From: Thermoguttaceae bacterium
GTDB taxonomy: Bacteria > Planctomycetota > Planctomycetia > Pirellulales > Thermoguttaceae
Direction: 5' to 3'
Length of the DNA stretch: 64,000 nucleotides
NCBI GenBank assembly: GCA_028695965.1
Contig: JAQVHZ010000007.1
Coordinates: 1-64,000, forward strand
Shown in pieces: positions 19,219 through 29,241 of this stretch. Under the pieces are notes generated by a model. The model searched no databases. It saw nothing but the letters and a program-made list of their open reading frames with translations, and had not been told where the DNA came from. Every line of letters begins with the position of its first letter. The first letter of the stretch is position 1. A program made the translations under genes and the position numbers.

Positions 19219-20295
19219 ATGAGTAGAAAAGACGTCGAAAACATAGCGATTATCGGCAGCGGTCCCGCGGGATGGAGCGCCGCTATCTACGCGGCGCGCG
19301 CGGCGCTTGAACCGATAGTGATCGAAGGAGCGCTGACAGCCGAAAATCAAGAGGCGGGCACTTTGCCGATGGGGCAGCTTGCGACGACGACCGTAATTGA
19401 GAATTATCCTGGCTTTCCCATCGGAGAACTTGGCGCATATCTCAAAACTGCGCTTGATGAAGAACGAACCTATGTTTTGCCCCCGGAAGCTTTCGGAGAA
19501 AGTGGAGAACGTATTGGAATCTACGGTTCTGCGCTCATCGAATTGGCGCGTCAACAGGCGTTGAATTTTGGCGCCAGAACAGTTGACGAAGACGTTGTGA
19601 GCGTCGACTTTACTAAGCGTCCCTTTGAGCTTCGCATTTCCGATGAAACGACCATCGTTGCCAAGAGCGTTATTATCGCGACGGGCGCGTCTGTACGCTG
19701 GCTTGGTCTTCCTTCAGAAGAGCGTTTTAAGAACAACGGCGTCGGCGCCTGCGCCGTTTGCGACGGGGCTTCTCCTCGATTTGCTAATCGTCCAGTTGTT
19801 GTCGTTGGCGGCGGAGACACGGCGCTGGAAGACGCGGAGTATCTTACGAAATTTGCAAGTAAAGTCTATGTCGTTCATCGTCGCGACGAATTACGGGCGT
19901 CGAAGATTTTAGCGTCCAGGGCCGCGTCTAATCCTAAGATAGAATTCCTATGGAATCGCGTTCCCAGCGAGATATTGGGAAACGACGAGGACGGCGTAAC
20001 TGGCATCTTATTGACTAATACGCTTGATCGAGAGGAAGAGCCTCTGGAAATAGAAACGTCCGGAGTTTTTGTCGCGATTGGTCGTCGGCCGAATGTTGGA
20101 TTCCTTGGCGGCGCGTTGGAATTGACGGAACAAGGAAATATTAAGCGTACTGTTCCTTTCCAAACGAACACGAGCGTACCGGGAGTCTTTGTTGCAGGCG
20201 ACGTCGCAGACGCGCGATACCGCCAGGCGGTAGTCGCCGCTGGATCTGGCGCTTGCGCAGCCATGGACGCCGAACGTTTTCTAGCTGAGCTTTAG
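19219..20295 (+). CDS. trxB: Thioredoxin reductase (NADPH-type flavoprotein)
   Basis: GSGPAGWSAAIYAARA, CAVCDGA redox motif, GGGDTALEDAEYL, VFVAGDVADARYRQA. Confidence 0.94.
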   Translation: MSRKDVENIAIIGSGPAGWSAAIYAARAALEPIVIEGALTAENQEAGTLPMGQLATTTVIENYPGFPIGELGAYLKTALDEERTYVLPPEAFGESGERIGIYGSALIELARQQALNFGARTVDEDVVSVDFTKRPFELRISDETTIVAKSVIIATGASVRWLGLPSEERFKNNGVGACAVCDGASPRFANRPVVVVGGGDTALEDAEYLTKFASKVYVVHRRDELRASKILASRAASNPKIEFLWNRVPSEILGNDEDGVTGILLTNTLDREEEPLEIETSGVFVAIGRRPNVGFLGGALELTEQGNIKRTVPFQTNTSVPGVFVAGDVADARYRQAVVAAGSGACAAMDAERFLAEL

Positions 20296-20509
20296 GCGTT
20301 ATTATGTTTTTCGTGATATTGTTAATGTGGATTATTGCGAATAGGCAGAATAATAAGGACGTCTTATTGACTTTTAGTCTATTCAATATAAAATCCCAAA
20401 ATGGCGGGATTGAGTAATCGATTCTGCAGCGCTAGGGTTATTGAGCCCGTGTAAGGCGGGCTAGTGGTATGGCAATGTCATCGCAGTTTTACAGCATTCG
20501 CGGTGGGGC

Positions 20510-20899
20510 ATGAAAAAGTATTACTACACGTGTACTCGTTGTGGAAGAGTTTGGCGTAAATTCATTCCTCGTTCAACGATGAGGTGCAAGTTTTGCCAGG
20601 AGACTTGGACCACTAAGAATCGCAGAGGAACAAAGTCGCGTTTTTCTTTTGCAGCGACGTTGTGGTGGTCCTTTTGGATCTTAGTTGCCTGTTTCGCATT
20701 TTATAAAATGGGCGTCTTAACGTTTGGCGTCGGGAAAAAAGACAGCGCGCCCGTGAAAATTGAAGCGATAGAGGAGAACGCAAAGGATGCGCCCCCAGAT
20801 ACTTCCACCGACGTCGGCGCCCAAGCGGACGTCGGCTCTGACTCTAATGCTGAGGGCAAGGCCCCTATCGACTCTGGAACGTTGATGATCGAAGAATGA
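20510..20899 (+). CDS. Small zinc-ribbon membrane protein
   Basis: YTCTRCGRVW...MRCKFCQETW (two CxxC) followed by one TM helix. Confidence 0.65.
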   Translation: MKKYYYTCTRCGRVWRKFIPRSTMRCKFCQETWTTKNRRGTKSRFSFAATLWWSFWILVACFAFYKMGVLTFGVGKKDSAPVKIEAIEENAKDAPPDTSTDVGAQADVGSDSNAEGKAPIDSGTLMIEE

Positions 20900-20908
20900 T
20901 ACGACGAT

Positions 20909-20940
20909 AAGCCTATAATTCAAATTATAGGCTTATTTTA
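20909..20940 (+). terminator. Rho-independent terminator
   Basis: aagcctataat-tcaa-attataggctt followed by atttta. Confidence 0.7.
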
Positions 20941-21165
20941 TGCGCTGACTTAGTGGTCGATACAACTGATATTATCGTTATTTTCGGTCTTTCGGTTTCT
21001 TTTATTTCTCTTTCTTGCTTTAATTTGCTCAAGTTTGGGTTGAATTCTTTGCTGGAGAGCTTACTTTACTCCGTATAGACGCTTTTTACAATCTGGATCA
21101 GGTTCCGATTGTATTTTTTTGCGCACTTTCTGTTAAAATGGAAGAAATACAAAAGATAGGAAAAT

Positions 21166-21990
21166 ATGAGCAAGTTGCCATTATCTATTCGTTTGCTGAG
21201 CGGCGCTTTGGCTTTTTCTCTTGTATTAGTTGCGTCGAGTTCTGTTTTTGCAGTCGGAACATTTGTGAACGACGTTGGAAACGGAGCGCTTTTTTGGGGG
21301 AGTTCCAATGAACGCACGACGTATCTTGCTCCCTATAATTCCTTGAGAGCGCCAACAATCAGTCGTATTCCGGAAGAAGATACAAACGTTGCCGATCCAT
21401 TGAAGTCTGGCGTCAGCTCTCGAACTGAACTTTGGAAAACTGCTTCTGAGGTTGGCACGGTTATCGGAACGGACGGGAAGATCTATCGTTATCATTATGT
21501 ACAAGGCGTCGAACCGCGCCGCGTCGTCGAGCGCCGCGTGGTGAACGGACAGGTGGAAAATGTTGATCGCGTTGTGTGGGAAACTGTTTTAATCCGAGTC
21601 CTCGAACCAGTCGCGTCAGGCGCTACCGTAGCTGATTCCGCCGCGCCTTGTGGACCAAACGTCCCTTTGCCGCGCCCTTGCGAGCCTGCTGGCGAGTCAG
21701 ACCAAAGCATGCCTTCCGACAACGCTGAAAATCAAGATGGCGCCGTGAATTCTAACGCCGACCCGAGTATGGCTCCCTCCCTCGGCTCTTCGCCAGGAAG
21801 AGAAGAAGTCTATGATCCAACGGTTGGCGCTCCGCAGGAAGCTCAAGGTTCGGCGTCGGGTTCTTCTGTGGCGTCGAGTTCGACGTCAGAAGAGGGCGTC
21901 ATTTCTGTAACGGTCATAACGCGAGATTCTAAGTATCCCGTGCAAAGTTCTCGACCGATTATCGCTGTTCCCAGCAATCGTCGCCGTTAA
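21166..21990 (+). CDS. Hypothetical secreted protein
   Basis: Signal peptide MSKLPLSIRLLSGALAFSLVLVASSSVFA; low-complexity C-terminus. Confidence 0.65.
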   Translation: MSKLPLSIRLLSGALAFSLVLVASSSVFAVGTFVNDVGNGALFWGSSNERTTYLAPYNSLRAPTISRIPEEDTNVADPLKSGVSSRTELWKTASEVGTVIGTDGKIYRYHYVQGVEPRRVVERRVVNGQVENVDRVVWETVLIRVLEPVASGATVADSAAPCGPNVPLPRPCEPAGESDQSMPSDNAENQDGAVNSNADPSMAPSLGSSPGREEVYDPTVGAPQEAQGSASGSSVASSSTSEEGVISVTVITRDSKYPVQSSRPIIAVPSNRRR

Positions 21991-22017
21991 TACGCATAGG
22001 CGAACATACGGGTTGGC

Positions 22018-22062
22018 AAACGCTGTTGCGCAGGACTATTTTTGCGTAACAGCGTTTGTTTT
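22018..22062 (+). terminator. Rho-independent terminator
   Basis: aaacgctgttgcgca...tgcgtaacagcgttt then gtttttc. Confidence 0.8.
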
Positions 22063-22671
22063 TCTTGGCGATAAAGGGACGCGGTATTATTCTCGCCGAA
22101 CTTTCATCTCTTTTGTATTTTTTATAGAGATTGCCAGAATCTACTAATGATTTAACGGGATAATCCGATAAGACTAGTAGCAGGGGCTTTGTCGATAAAA
22201 CACATTTTCAGCTTGGCAGTATATAGACGTCAAGTCATAGAACTTGTGTCGGCGTCTCTGTTTATCGTCCGACCGTTTTGGCGTTGGCTGACTTGGGTAG
22301 TTCTCTGGGTTCGCCGATTCCGAGACGCGTCGTTGTTCCTTAATTACAGTTGTATTAGGAATATGAGGAATACTGTGCGACAACCTCTACGCGCGGAGCG
22401 TAAGCGCTTCCGTTGACGGGACGCGCGCTTCGCGCTGAGAGAACGTTTGTAAATGTTACAATAATTGATTGTTGTCGCATGAATAGATTTCTGCAACGAT
22501 AATACGTGAAGCTTAATTCAGCGTTTTTTACGCTCGCAACTGAAGCGCCAGTTATCGTTGTGTGAAATTCTGCTGATTGTGGAGATACACGCGGCGTTTG
22601 TTTTCCGGACTTTGTTAGAACAGACGCGGCTTTGACGGCTTGTCTTTATATCGAATTTCATGGAGGAAAAT

Positions 22672-23454
22672 ATGATCGCGACTCAGTCTAATCCCGAAGC
22701 AGTTGCTCAAACGTGGAAAGACTTTATTGCTGATCGCTCTAACAAAACGTTGCGTAACGCTCTGATCGAGCAATACCTTCCTTTGGTGCGTTATCATGCG
22801 GAACGAGTTTGGTCTCGTCTTCCAGACGAAGTCGATCTTGAAGACTTAGCGTCGGCAGGTATTTTTGGCTTGATGGACGCTATCGACGCCTACGACATGG
22901 ATCGAGGCGTGAAATTCGAAACTTATTGCGTTCCTCGAATCCGCGGCGCGATGCTCGACGAACTGCGCAAGATGGACTGGGTTCCCCGTTTGGTTCGTTC
23001 GCGGGCCCGTAAACTTGCGGAAGCGAACAAGGAGCTCACAGACAAACTGGGTCGTCTTCCGACTCGGGAGGAATTGGCGGAACGTTTGTGTATCGATCAA
23101 GCGGAATTGACGCGCGTTATGAGCGACGCCAACGCGGCCAATCTTGTCAGCTTGAACAAGAAATGGTTTGAAATGGACGGCTCGAAGGACGTTAGTGAAA
23201 TTGACCTTGTCGAAGACGAGCGAGGAGAAGATCCGACAAAGCGGTTGCAGAAATCAGACGTGATTCGCTTGGTTACAAGAGGACTAAGCCACAACGAACG
23301 CCTCATTATTATCCTGTATTATTATGAAGAAATGACGATGAAAGAAGTTGGCGCTACGCTCGATCTCAGCGAGAGCCGCGTCAGCCAGATGCACAGCGCA
23401 ATTATTAATAGATTACAACAACAGCTGAAAGATCGTAGTCCTGAATTTGTTTGA
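22672..23454 (+). CDS. FliA/WhiG-family RNA polymerase sigma factor
   Basis: YLPLVRYHAERVWSRLPDEVDLEDLASAGIFGLMDAIDAYD (region 2) and region 4 LILYYYEEMTMKEVGATLDLSESRVSQMHS. GGAGG precedes ATG 22672. Confidence 0.93.
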   Translation: MIATQSNPEAVAQTWKDFIADRSNKTLRNALIEQYLPLVRYHAERVWSRLPDEVDLEDLASAGIFGLMDAIDAYDMDRGVKFETYCVPRIRGAMLDELRKMDWVPRLVRSRARKLAEANKELTDKLGRLPTREELAERLCIDQAELTRVMSDANAANLVSLNKKWFEMDGSKDVSEIDLVEDERGEDPTKRLQKSDVIRLVTRGLSHNERLIIILYYYEEMTMKEVGATLDLSESRVSQMHSAIINRLQQQLKDRSPEFV

Positions 23455-23480
23455 AATGATATAAGCCTATTAATTGATGC

Positions 23481-23533
23481 ACAACGCAGGGCGAACTCGG
23501 ATATCATTTAGAGTTCGTCCTGCGTTGTTTCTT
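23481..23533 (+). terminator. Strong stem-loop terminator
   Basis: acaacgcagggcgaactc...gagttcgtcctgcgttgt (one wobble). Confidence 0.8.
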
Positions 23534-23607
23534 GGTTCCGCAGCGCCTTTGTACGAAGTCGGGGGTATTGTAAAAGCCTGCCTTACTCATACAATTAAGG
23601 GCGGTTT

Positions 23608-25080
23608 ATGGGCGTTTATACGTCCAAATTGATGGAAAAACATATTAACGGCCCTGAAAGAGACGCGAGGTCGAGAGTGGTGGACGCCCAAAGGTCAGAA
23701 CTAGAGAATGAACGAAAACCGAGCGACGCAACCGGAACGAACCCTTGGTCTGTCAACGGCGAAAATTTACGCTTTATTTCTCCTGAAGAGTTTGCCGACG
23801 AGATTCTTCTTTCGTTGGTCGACGGGGTCGGTTCCATAACAATGGATCGTCTTCTCGCCTATTTTGGAACCGCTAAGAATATTTTGAACGCTCCGGCAGA
23901 CGAATTACAGCGCGTTGAGAAAGTTGGACCAACGTTGGCGCAGAAAATATCACAGGCGCGTTCGTTTGACGTCGAACCCCTCTTTCGATTTTGCAGCGAA
24001 AACGAAATTAGAATACTTTCGATCGACGACGCGCGCTATCCGAGCCGACTTCGCGAGATAGAGGGCGCGCCGCGCGTCCTGTACGTCCGTGGGAAACTCC
24101 AACCGAAAGACAGGTATGCAATAGCGGTTGTCGGGACGCGCAGCGCTTCCACCTATGGCCGCGCTCAAGCGACGCGAATTGCTCACGAATTGGTTGAGGC
24201 GGGCTTCACTGTTGTGAGCGGATTAGCGCTAGGGATCGACGGATGCGCCCATCGCGGCGCTTTGAACGCGCGCGGACGCACAATTGCCGTATTAGGGGGC
24301 GGCGTAACGAATATATATCCTCGCGAACATGAAGATTTAGCGGGTCGTATCATAGCTAGCGGCAATGCTCTGGTGAGCGAATACTATCCGCTGACGACGC
24401 CGTTGCGGGGCAATTTTCCAGCGCGCAATCGTATAATCAGCGGTCTTTCAATTGGCGTTCTTGTTGTGGAGTCCGGCAAGCGGGGCGGTTCTCTTATCAC
24501 GGCGCAATTTGCGGCAGAGCAGAATCGAGAAGTGTTTGCCGTGCCTGGTCCGGTTGACCGCGAGAGCTCGCAGGGTTGCCATCATTTGCTTCGAGACGGC
24601 GCGGCGCTTGTCGAGACAGTTGACGATATCATTGACGCGCTTGCTCCTTACGACGTCCCGCCCCAAGCGTCCGAACGACAATCTGCGCCGAGCGTCGAGG
24701 AAATAGCGCCGGGCACGCTGGGTATTTCGGCGAAATCGATCGAATCGATTAATACGCGTAAGAAAGAATCGTCGGGCGACTCTCCTCGACCTCGCAAGAC
24801 AAAAAAAGAGAAAGAGTCGAAAACGAAGACGTCCGAGTCAGCGCCGGTGAAAACGCTTCTAGAGCCGGAGGACGAAAAGCAGTTCACGCCGCTTCCTGAA
24901 TTGAACCCTGACGAGCGCGCGATCGTCGACGCGCTTGGTGAGGAAACGAAGCAAATTGACGCGTTGATTCGTGAATCAGGTCTTCCTGCGTCAAAGGTCG
25001 TTGGCTTGATAGCGGCTCTTGAGTTCAAGCAGGTCTTGCAACGCCTTGAAGGGAACTCCGTCGCGCGACGGACGTTGTGA
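23608..25080 (+). CDS. dprA: DNA-processing protein DprA
   Basis: VVGTRSASTYGRAQA...VSGLALGIDGCAHRGAL...GNFPARNRIISGLS...VFAVPGPVDRESSQGCHHLLRDGA; C-terminal winged-helix region. Confidence 0.96.
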   Translation: MGVYTSKLMEKHINGPERDARSRVVDAQRSELENERKPSDATGTNPWSVNGENLRFISPEEFADEILLSLVDGVGSITMDRLLAYFGTAKNILNAPADELQRVEKVGPTLAQKISQARSFDVEPLFRFCSENEIRILSIDDARYPSRLREIEGAPRVLYVRGKLQPKDRYAIAVVGTRSASTYGRAQATRIAHELVEAGFTVVSGLALGIDGCAHRGALNARGRTIAVLGGGVTNIYPREHEDLAGRIIASGNALVSEYYPLTTPLRGNFPARNRIISGLSIGVLVVESGKRGGSLITAQFAAEQNREVFAVPGPVDRESSQGCHHLLRDGAALVETVDDIIDALAPYDVPPQASERQSAPSVEEIAPGTLGISAKSIESINTRKKESSGDSPRPRKTKKEKESKTKTSESAPVKTLLEPEDEKQFTPLPELNPDERAIVDALGEETKQIDALIRESGLPASKVVGLIAALEFKQVLQRLEGNSVARRTL

Positions 25081-25118
25081 TAGGACCGGATTAAGAAACG
25101 CAAAACTTTATACCGACT

Positions 25119-26807
25119 ATGAATTATCGAATTATCAGCGCGTTTTTAGGGATGATCGCCGTAATTTTGGGGTTGAGTATGTTTTTGTGCTTACCCTGGG
25201 GATTGCCCGCGTTTGGCGGTGGCAGTTCGGAAGTTCGAGGCGCGGTTGGGCTCCTTTTGAGCGGCGGCTTATCCACCCTTCTTGGCGCAACCCTTATCGT
25301 TTTAGGGCGCCGAGCCGACAAGCAACGATTGTTTCGTAAAGAAGCGATCATTATTGTGTCACTAAGTTGGATTTTAGCAATTATTTTAAGCGCGACTCCT
25401 TATCTTTTCAGCAAGACAGAACGTGTTCCCGGCGTGCCTATGTCTTTTTGCGACGCGTTGTTCGAATCAGCGTCAGGGTTGACGACGACGGGCGCGACCG
25501 TGTTTGGCGAATTGGAGAATACCGAGACTCTTCCTAGAACGATTCTCTTTTGGCGCGGTATGACGCATTTTCTTGGCGGATTGGGCGTAGTCTGTATTTT
25601 TGTCGTTCTGATAGGACACGGTTCTGGCGGAAAGGCTGTCATGAAGATAGAACATTCCGTTTCTGGAAGTATACCAGCGTCAAAGATAAGGACTCAGGCA
25701 ACCTATTTGTTTTACGTCTACATATCGTTAAATGTAGCCTGTGGGTTACTGCTCCTTCTATGCGGTATGTCGCTTTATGACGCAATCACTCATTCATTTT
25801 CTGTTATTGCCACTGGCGGATTCAGCACGCATAATGCGAGTATTGCGTATTTTACCGGCGCTCCTCACACGAACGGTCTTGCGATCGAGTGCGTTATCAT
25901 TTTTTTCATGATTGTATCCGGTACAAATCATTGGCTCCTCTATTGGGCGGCGATTGGACAGCCGCAACGACTTTTTCGCGATTCAGAGTGGCGATTGTAC
26001 GTCAGCTTGATTTTGTTGGGGATTGCGATTACGACAAGCTTTGGGCTTCTGCATGGCGACTTTCGTATAGCGCCTAAAACGCAAGACGGACCGCCGGCGG
26101 TTGGCGTGGCGCTAGATGGAATCTTAACGAACGACGGATCAGAAGATCCCGAAACATTGAACAGACGTCCGCAGACGACGATTAATACGTCGGCGGAGCA
26201 CGCTCACCCTCTAAACGCCGTTCATCGTTCGGCGTTTCACGTTGTGTCTTTAATGACAGGAGTTGGTTTTGTTACGGAACGTTACGAACTTTGGAACTCA
26301 ACGTCGCTGACCGTCTTGATGATTCTAATGTTTGTCGGAGGGTGCGCTGGGAGCACTTCGGGCGGCGCTAAAGTCTTCCGCGTTTTGCTTTCGTTTAAAG
26401 CCCTGATACGTTATCTTTCCGAGACGTTTAGTCCAAACGTTGTGAGAACAACGCGGCTTGACGGCGAGAATGTCGACAAAGGCTCTCTTTATTCAGCGGT
26501 CGTCTATATTTTCGTTATGGAGATTCTCATCTTTTTCCCGGCGATTTTTGTGATGAGTTTTGAACCGAATGGTATTTGGTTAGCGCGCGGAGAATCTCAG
26601 GAGGAGAAGATGACGGATATTTATGTCGCATCGATTTCTTTGTTTGGAAATGTCGGACCGGCGTTTGGCGCTTTAGGTTCCTTTGAGAACTATGGCGCTC
26701 TAACCGGTCCGACGAAATTGGTCTTTAGCTCAGCTATGCTTTTAGGTCGTCTTGAAGTTTGGACCGTATTGGCGTTGCTTTCGCCTAATTTCTGGCGCGA
26801 CCGTTAA
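25119..26807 (+). CDS. trkH: TrkH-family potassium uptake protein
   Basis: FESASGLTTTGATVF, FSVIATGGFSTHN, MTGVGFVT and GGCAGSTSGGAKVFR pore motifs. Confidence 0.93.
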   Translation: MNYRIISAFLGMIAVILGLSMFLCLPWGLPAFGGGSSEVRGAVGLLLSGGLSTLLGATLIVLGRRADKQRLFRKEAIIIVSLSWILAIILSATPYLFSKTERVPGVPMSFCDALFESASGLTTTGATVFGELENTETLPRTILFWRGMTHFLGGLGVVCIFVVLIGHGSGGKAVMKIEHSVSGSIPASKIRTQATYLFYVYISLNVACGLLLLLCGMSLYDAITHSFSVIATGGFSTHNASIAYFTGAPHTNGLAIECVIIFFMIVSGTNHWLLYWAAIGQPQRLFRDSEWRLYVSLILLGIAITTSFGLLHGDFRIAPKTQDGPPAVGVALDGILTNDGSEDPETLNRRPQTTINTSAEHAHPLNAVHRSAFHVVSLMTGVGFVTERYELWNSTSLTVLMILMFVGGCAGSTSGGAKVFRVLLSFKALIRYLSETFSPNVVRTTRLDGENVDKGSLYSAVVYIFVMEILIFFPAIFVMSFEPNGIWLARGESQEEKMTDIYVASISLFGNVGPAFGALGSFENYGALTGPTKLVFSSAMLLGRLEVWTVLALLSPNFWRDR

Positions 26808-27422
26808 TTAGCGCAGTCTCGTTTCAGCGTCAAGCACGTGTGAGACAAGCTTCTTATGTTCGTCGGTGAGTTCCTTAAACTCTTTGAGAAATTCACGGGC
26901 GGTTTCGTCAATTCTTTTAAACGCCGCGCGTTTTTTCGCGCGCATAGCGACGACAATACCGCCCACGATATAGCCAATGACGGTAATTGGAATCGAAGCG
27001 GTCATAATACCAAAGGCGAGAAGACAGAAGGTCGCCCAGAACAGAACTGATTCGAGACTCCGCATTTGCTGAATCGTTTCCGGGGAATAGTCCTGCTTGC
27101 GAACGGCGTCGGCTTGAGCGCCCGCGAAAAGAGCGAGCGCGACAGACGCGGCGTCGACGCTTCCAAGCGTGTCTGGACTCAGGTAAATCTTGTCCTCTTC
27201 AGCAACGTATTCGTTCTGAAGATAGTTGGAGCTCTTGACAACTTCGATCGATTCGAGCTTCACTTTTTTCAAGAAAGCCTGCAGAACTTTGTCAGAGATA
27301 ATGTTAGTCGAAATTTTCGAGGCTTTAGCAATAGTCTTCGACGCGGTAAATTGCGAATACCAGACGATAAAAAAGAACGGGACCAGAGGAAGGAAACACC
27401 AAAAGGAAATCATCCAATTCAT
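26808..27422 (-). CDS. YugP-like (Zn-peptidase_2-type) membrane protein, apparently lacking the HEXXH motif
   Basis: N-terminal TM, YVAEEDKIYLSPDTLGSVDAASVALALFAGAQADA aligned by eye to the YugP 'LSP/E..Y...S.AS..VAAHEVGHA' region; C-terminal TM hairpin. Confidence 0.5.
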   Translation of the reverse strand: MNWMISFWCFLPLVPFFFIVWYSQFTASKTIAKASKISTNIISDKVLQAFLKKVKLESIEVVKSSNYLQNEYVAEEDKIYLSPDTLGSVDAASVALALFAGAQADAVRKQDYSPETIQQMRSLESVLFWATFCLLAFGIMTASIPITVIGYIVGGIVVAMRAKKRAAFKRIDETAREFLKEFKELTDEHKKLVSHVLDAETRLR

Positions 27423-28000
27423 TTAAACGCTCCATTTTAGATAATTGAAATACGAGAGGACGGCGCTTTTCATCCGAAGGGTAACGCCCTCCGCTTAATC
27501 ATTGAACAACAGCAGATTACGCCTAAGCGCGCATTTTCAATTTCGGAGCGACAGAAAGAGCAAGAAGAGACATCGAGCAAAGGAACGCGACGTCATAAAA
27601 TTGCGAAGAAGGTAGACCAAGCCTAGCGACGGTTCAAAGACAAATCGATTAACCGCGGTTTGAAAAGAACTCGAACTAGAAACCTTGCCAAAACATTCGA
27701 TAGCAAAGATTGAACGCGAGCGACTCAAACGCCGTCCGCAACTATATGGGCAATCCCCTTCTATTTGATATGTATTTTTGCCCAAAACAGCCTCGCCGGG
27801 CAAGAAACTGGAAGGCGACCCGTCGTTGGAATCAAGCCAAGGCATTGGAGAGCTTTCGGAGACGGGCGTTTGGGGGTTCAATACGCCGGCGCCAAAATAG
27901 AAGACTCCGTCAATATTAAACGCGAATAGGACAAATCCTAACAAGACTCTTCCAAGTATGGCGTCAAGGAAACGGGTGTTCATAGCGAGTATTGGGGATC

Positions 28001-29029
28001 CTATGCGGCTTTGCGCCAATTTTTGACGGTATTGACGAGGCAAATTACGTTTTCGACAGGCGTTTCTTTGAGAATGCCGTGTCCGAGGTTGAAGACGAAT
28101 CCCGGTTGATCGCCAACAGCGTCAAGGATACGCGTCGCTTCAGCGCGAATAACGTCTTGCGAGGCGAGCAGAACAACAGGATCGAGATTTCCTTGGATGG
28201 CGCGGTCTTTTCCGACGAGTTCCCACGCGCGGTCGATGGGAATACGCCAGTCGACGCCGACGCATTCAGTTCCAACTTCTGCAAATGAAGGAAGAAGCGC
28301 AGGGTTGCCCGTTCCAAAGTAAATAGCGGGAACGCTGGGATCGAGCATGGCGCGCAGTTCTTTCAGCGCCGGCAAGACAAATCGTTGGAAATCTTCAATT
28401 CCCAGACAGCCAATCCAACTGTCAAAAATTTGTATGACGCGCGCCCCTGCGGCAATTTGCGCGTTAAGGTATCGCGCGGCCGATCTTGCAAGCCGACTTA
28501 GCAGTTCTTTCCAGACGTCTGGTTGCGCATACATAATCGTTTTCGTTTTGAGAAACTGACGACTGGTTCCCCCCTCGATAGCGTATCCAGCTAGCGTGAA
28601 CGGGGCGCCGGCGAATCCTATTACCGGAAGGGGCGCTACGATTTGGCGCGTTTGCGCGACCGTCTCGTAAACATAGTCGAGCGCCGAGACGTCAACAAGT
28701 TCATTGACGCGTTTAAGATCGTCTTTCTCACGAAATGGGTTGGCAATATGCGGACCGTCGCCTGCAATAAAGGAGAGTTCGAACCCCATCGGCTCGAGGA
28801 TTGGGAGCAGGTCGGAGAAGATAATTGCAGCGTCGACTCCAATTCTTTCAACAGCCGTCTGCATAACTTCCGCGCACAGTTTCGGACGCTTACAGAGTTC
28901 CAAAAACGAGAGCCCCTCGCGAACGGCGCGGTATTCGGCCATGTAACGTCCAGCTTGGCGCATTAGCCACACGGGAGGGCGTTCAACTTTTTCGCGGCGC
29001 AGGGCTTTTTGGAGTAGTGAATCGGACAT
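28001..29029 (-). CDS. hemE: Uroporphyrinogen decarboxylase
   Basis: PPVWLMRQAGRYMAEYR, FSDLLPI, GFAGAPFTLAGYAIEGG, NLGHGILKETP. Confidence 0.96.
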   Translation of the reverse strand: MSDSLLQKALRREKVERPPVWLMRQAGRYMAEYRAVREGLSFLELCKRPKLCAEVMQTAVERIGVDAAIIFSDLLPILEPMGFELSFIAGDGPHIANPFREKDDLKRVNELVDVSALDYVYETVAQTRQIVAPLPVIGFAGAPFTLAGYAIEGGTSRQFLKTKTIMYAQPDVWKELLSRLARSAARYLNAQIAAGARVIQIFDSWIGCLGIEDFQRFVLPALKELRAMLDPSVPAIYFGTGNPALLPSFAEVGTECVGVDWRIPIDRAWELVGKDRAIQGNLDPVVLLASQDVIRAEATRILDAVGDQPGFVFNLGHGILKETPVENVICLVNTVKNWRKAA

Positions 29030-29241
29030 AATAGGCTTGATCGGCATTGTTGTTTATGAATAAAATATAGTCAAACAGGAACATCTCCTCATCGATAAGT
29101 ATACCTTAATAACGCGAATTTTTCAACAGAGAAAAATAGGGACAGATTTTATTCAAAAATTTCTTGAGGAAGCGGCGCGGAGAAGATATACTTATACCGT
29201 TAGACTATTTTGCACAACAATGAATATTAGGAGGAGCACAC

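Noticed and set aside
20400-20509. Hairpin agcccg-tgtaagg-cgggct upstream of the zinc-ribbon gene as a riboswitch
   Set aside because: A single short hairpin; no match to a riboswitch core that I can recognise.
22064-22660. 600-nt gap as a possible ncRNA or degraded gene
   Set aside because: No convincing promoter-helix-terminator unit or coding motif could be supported by eye.
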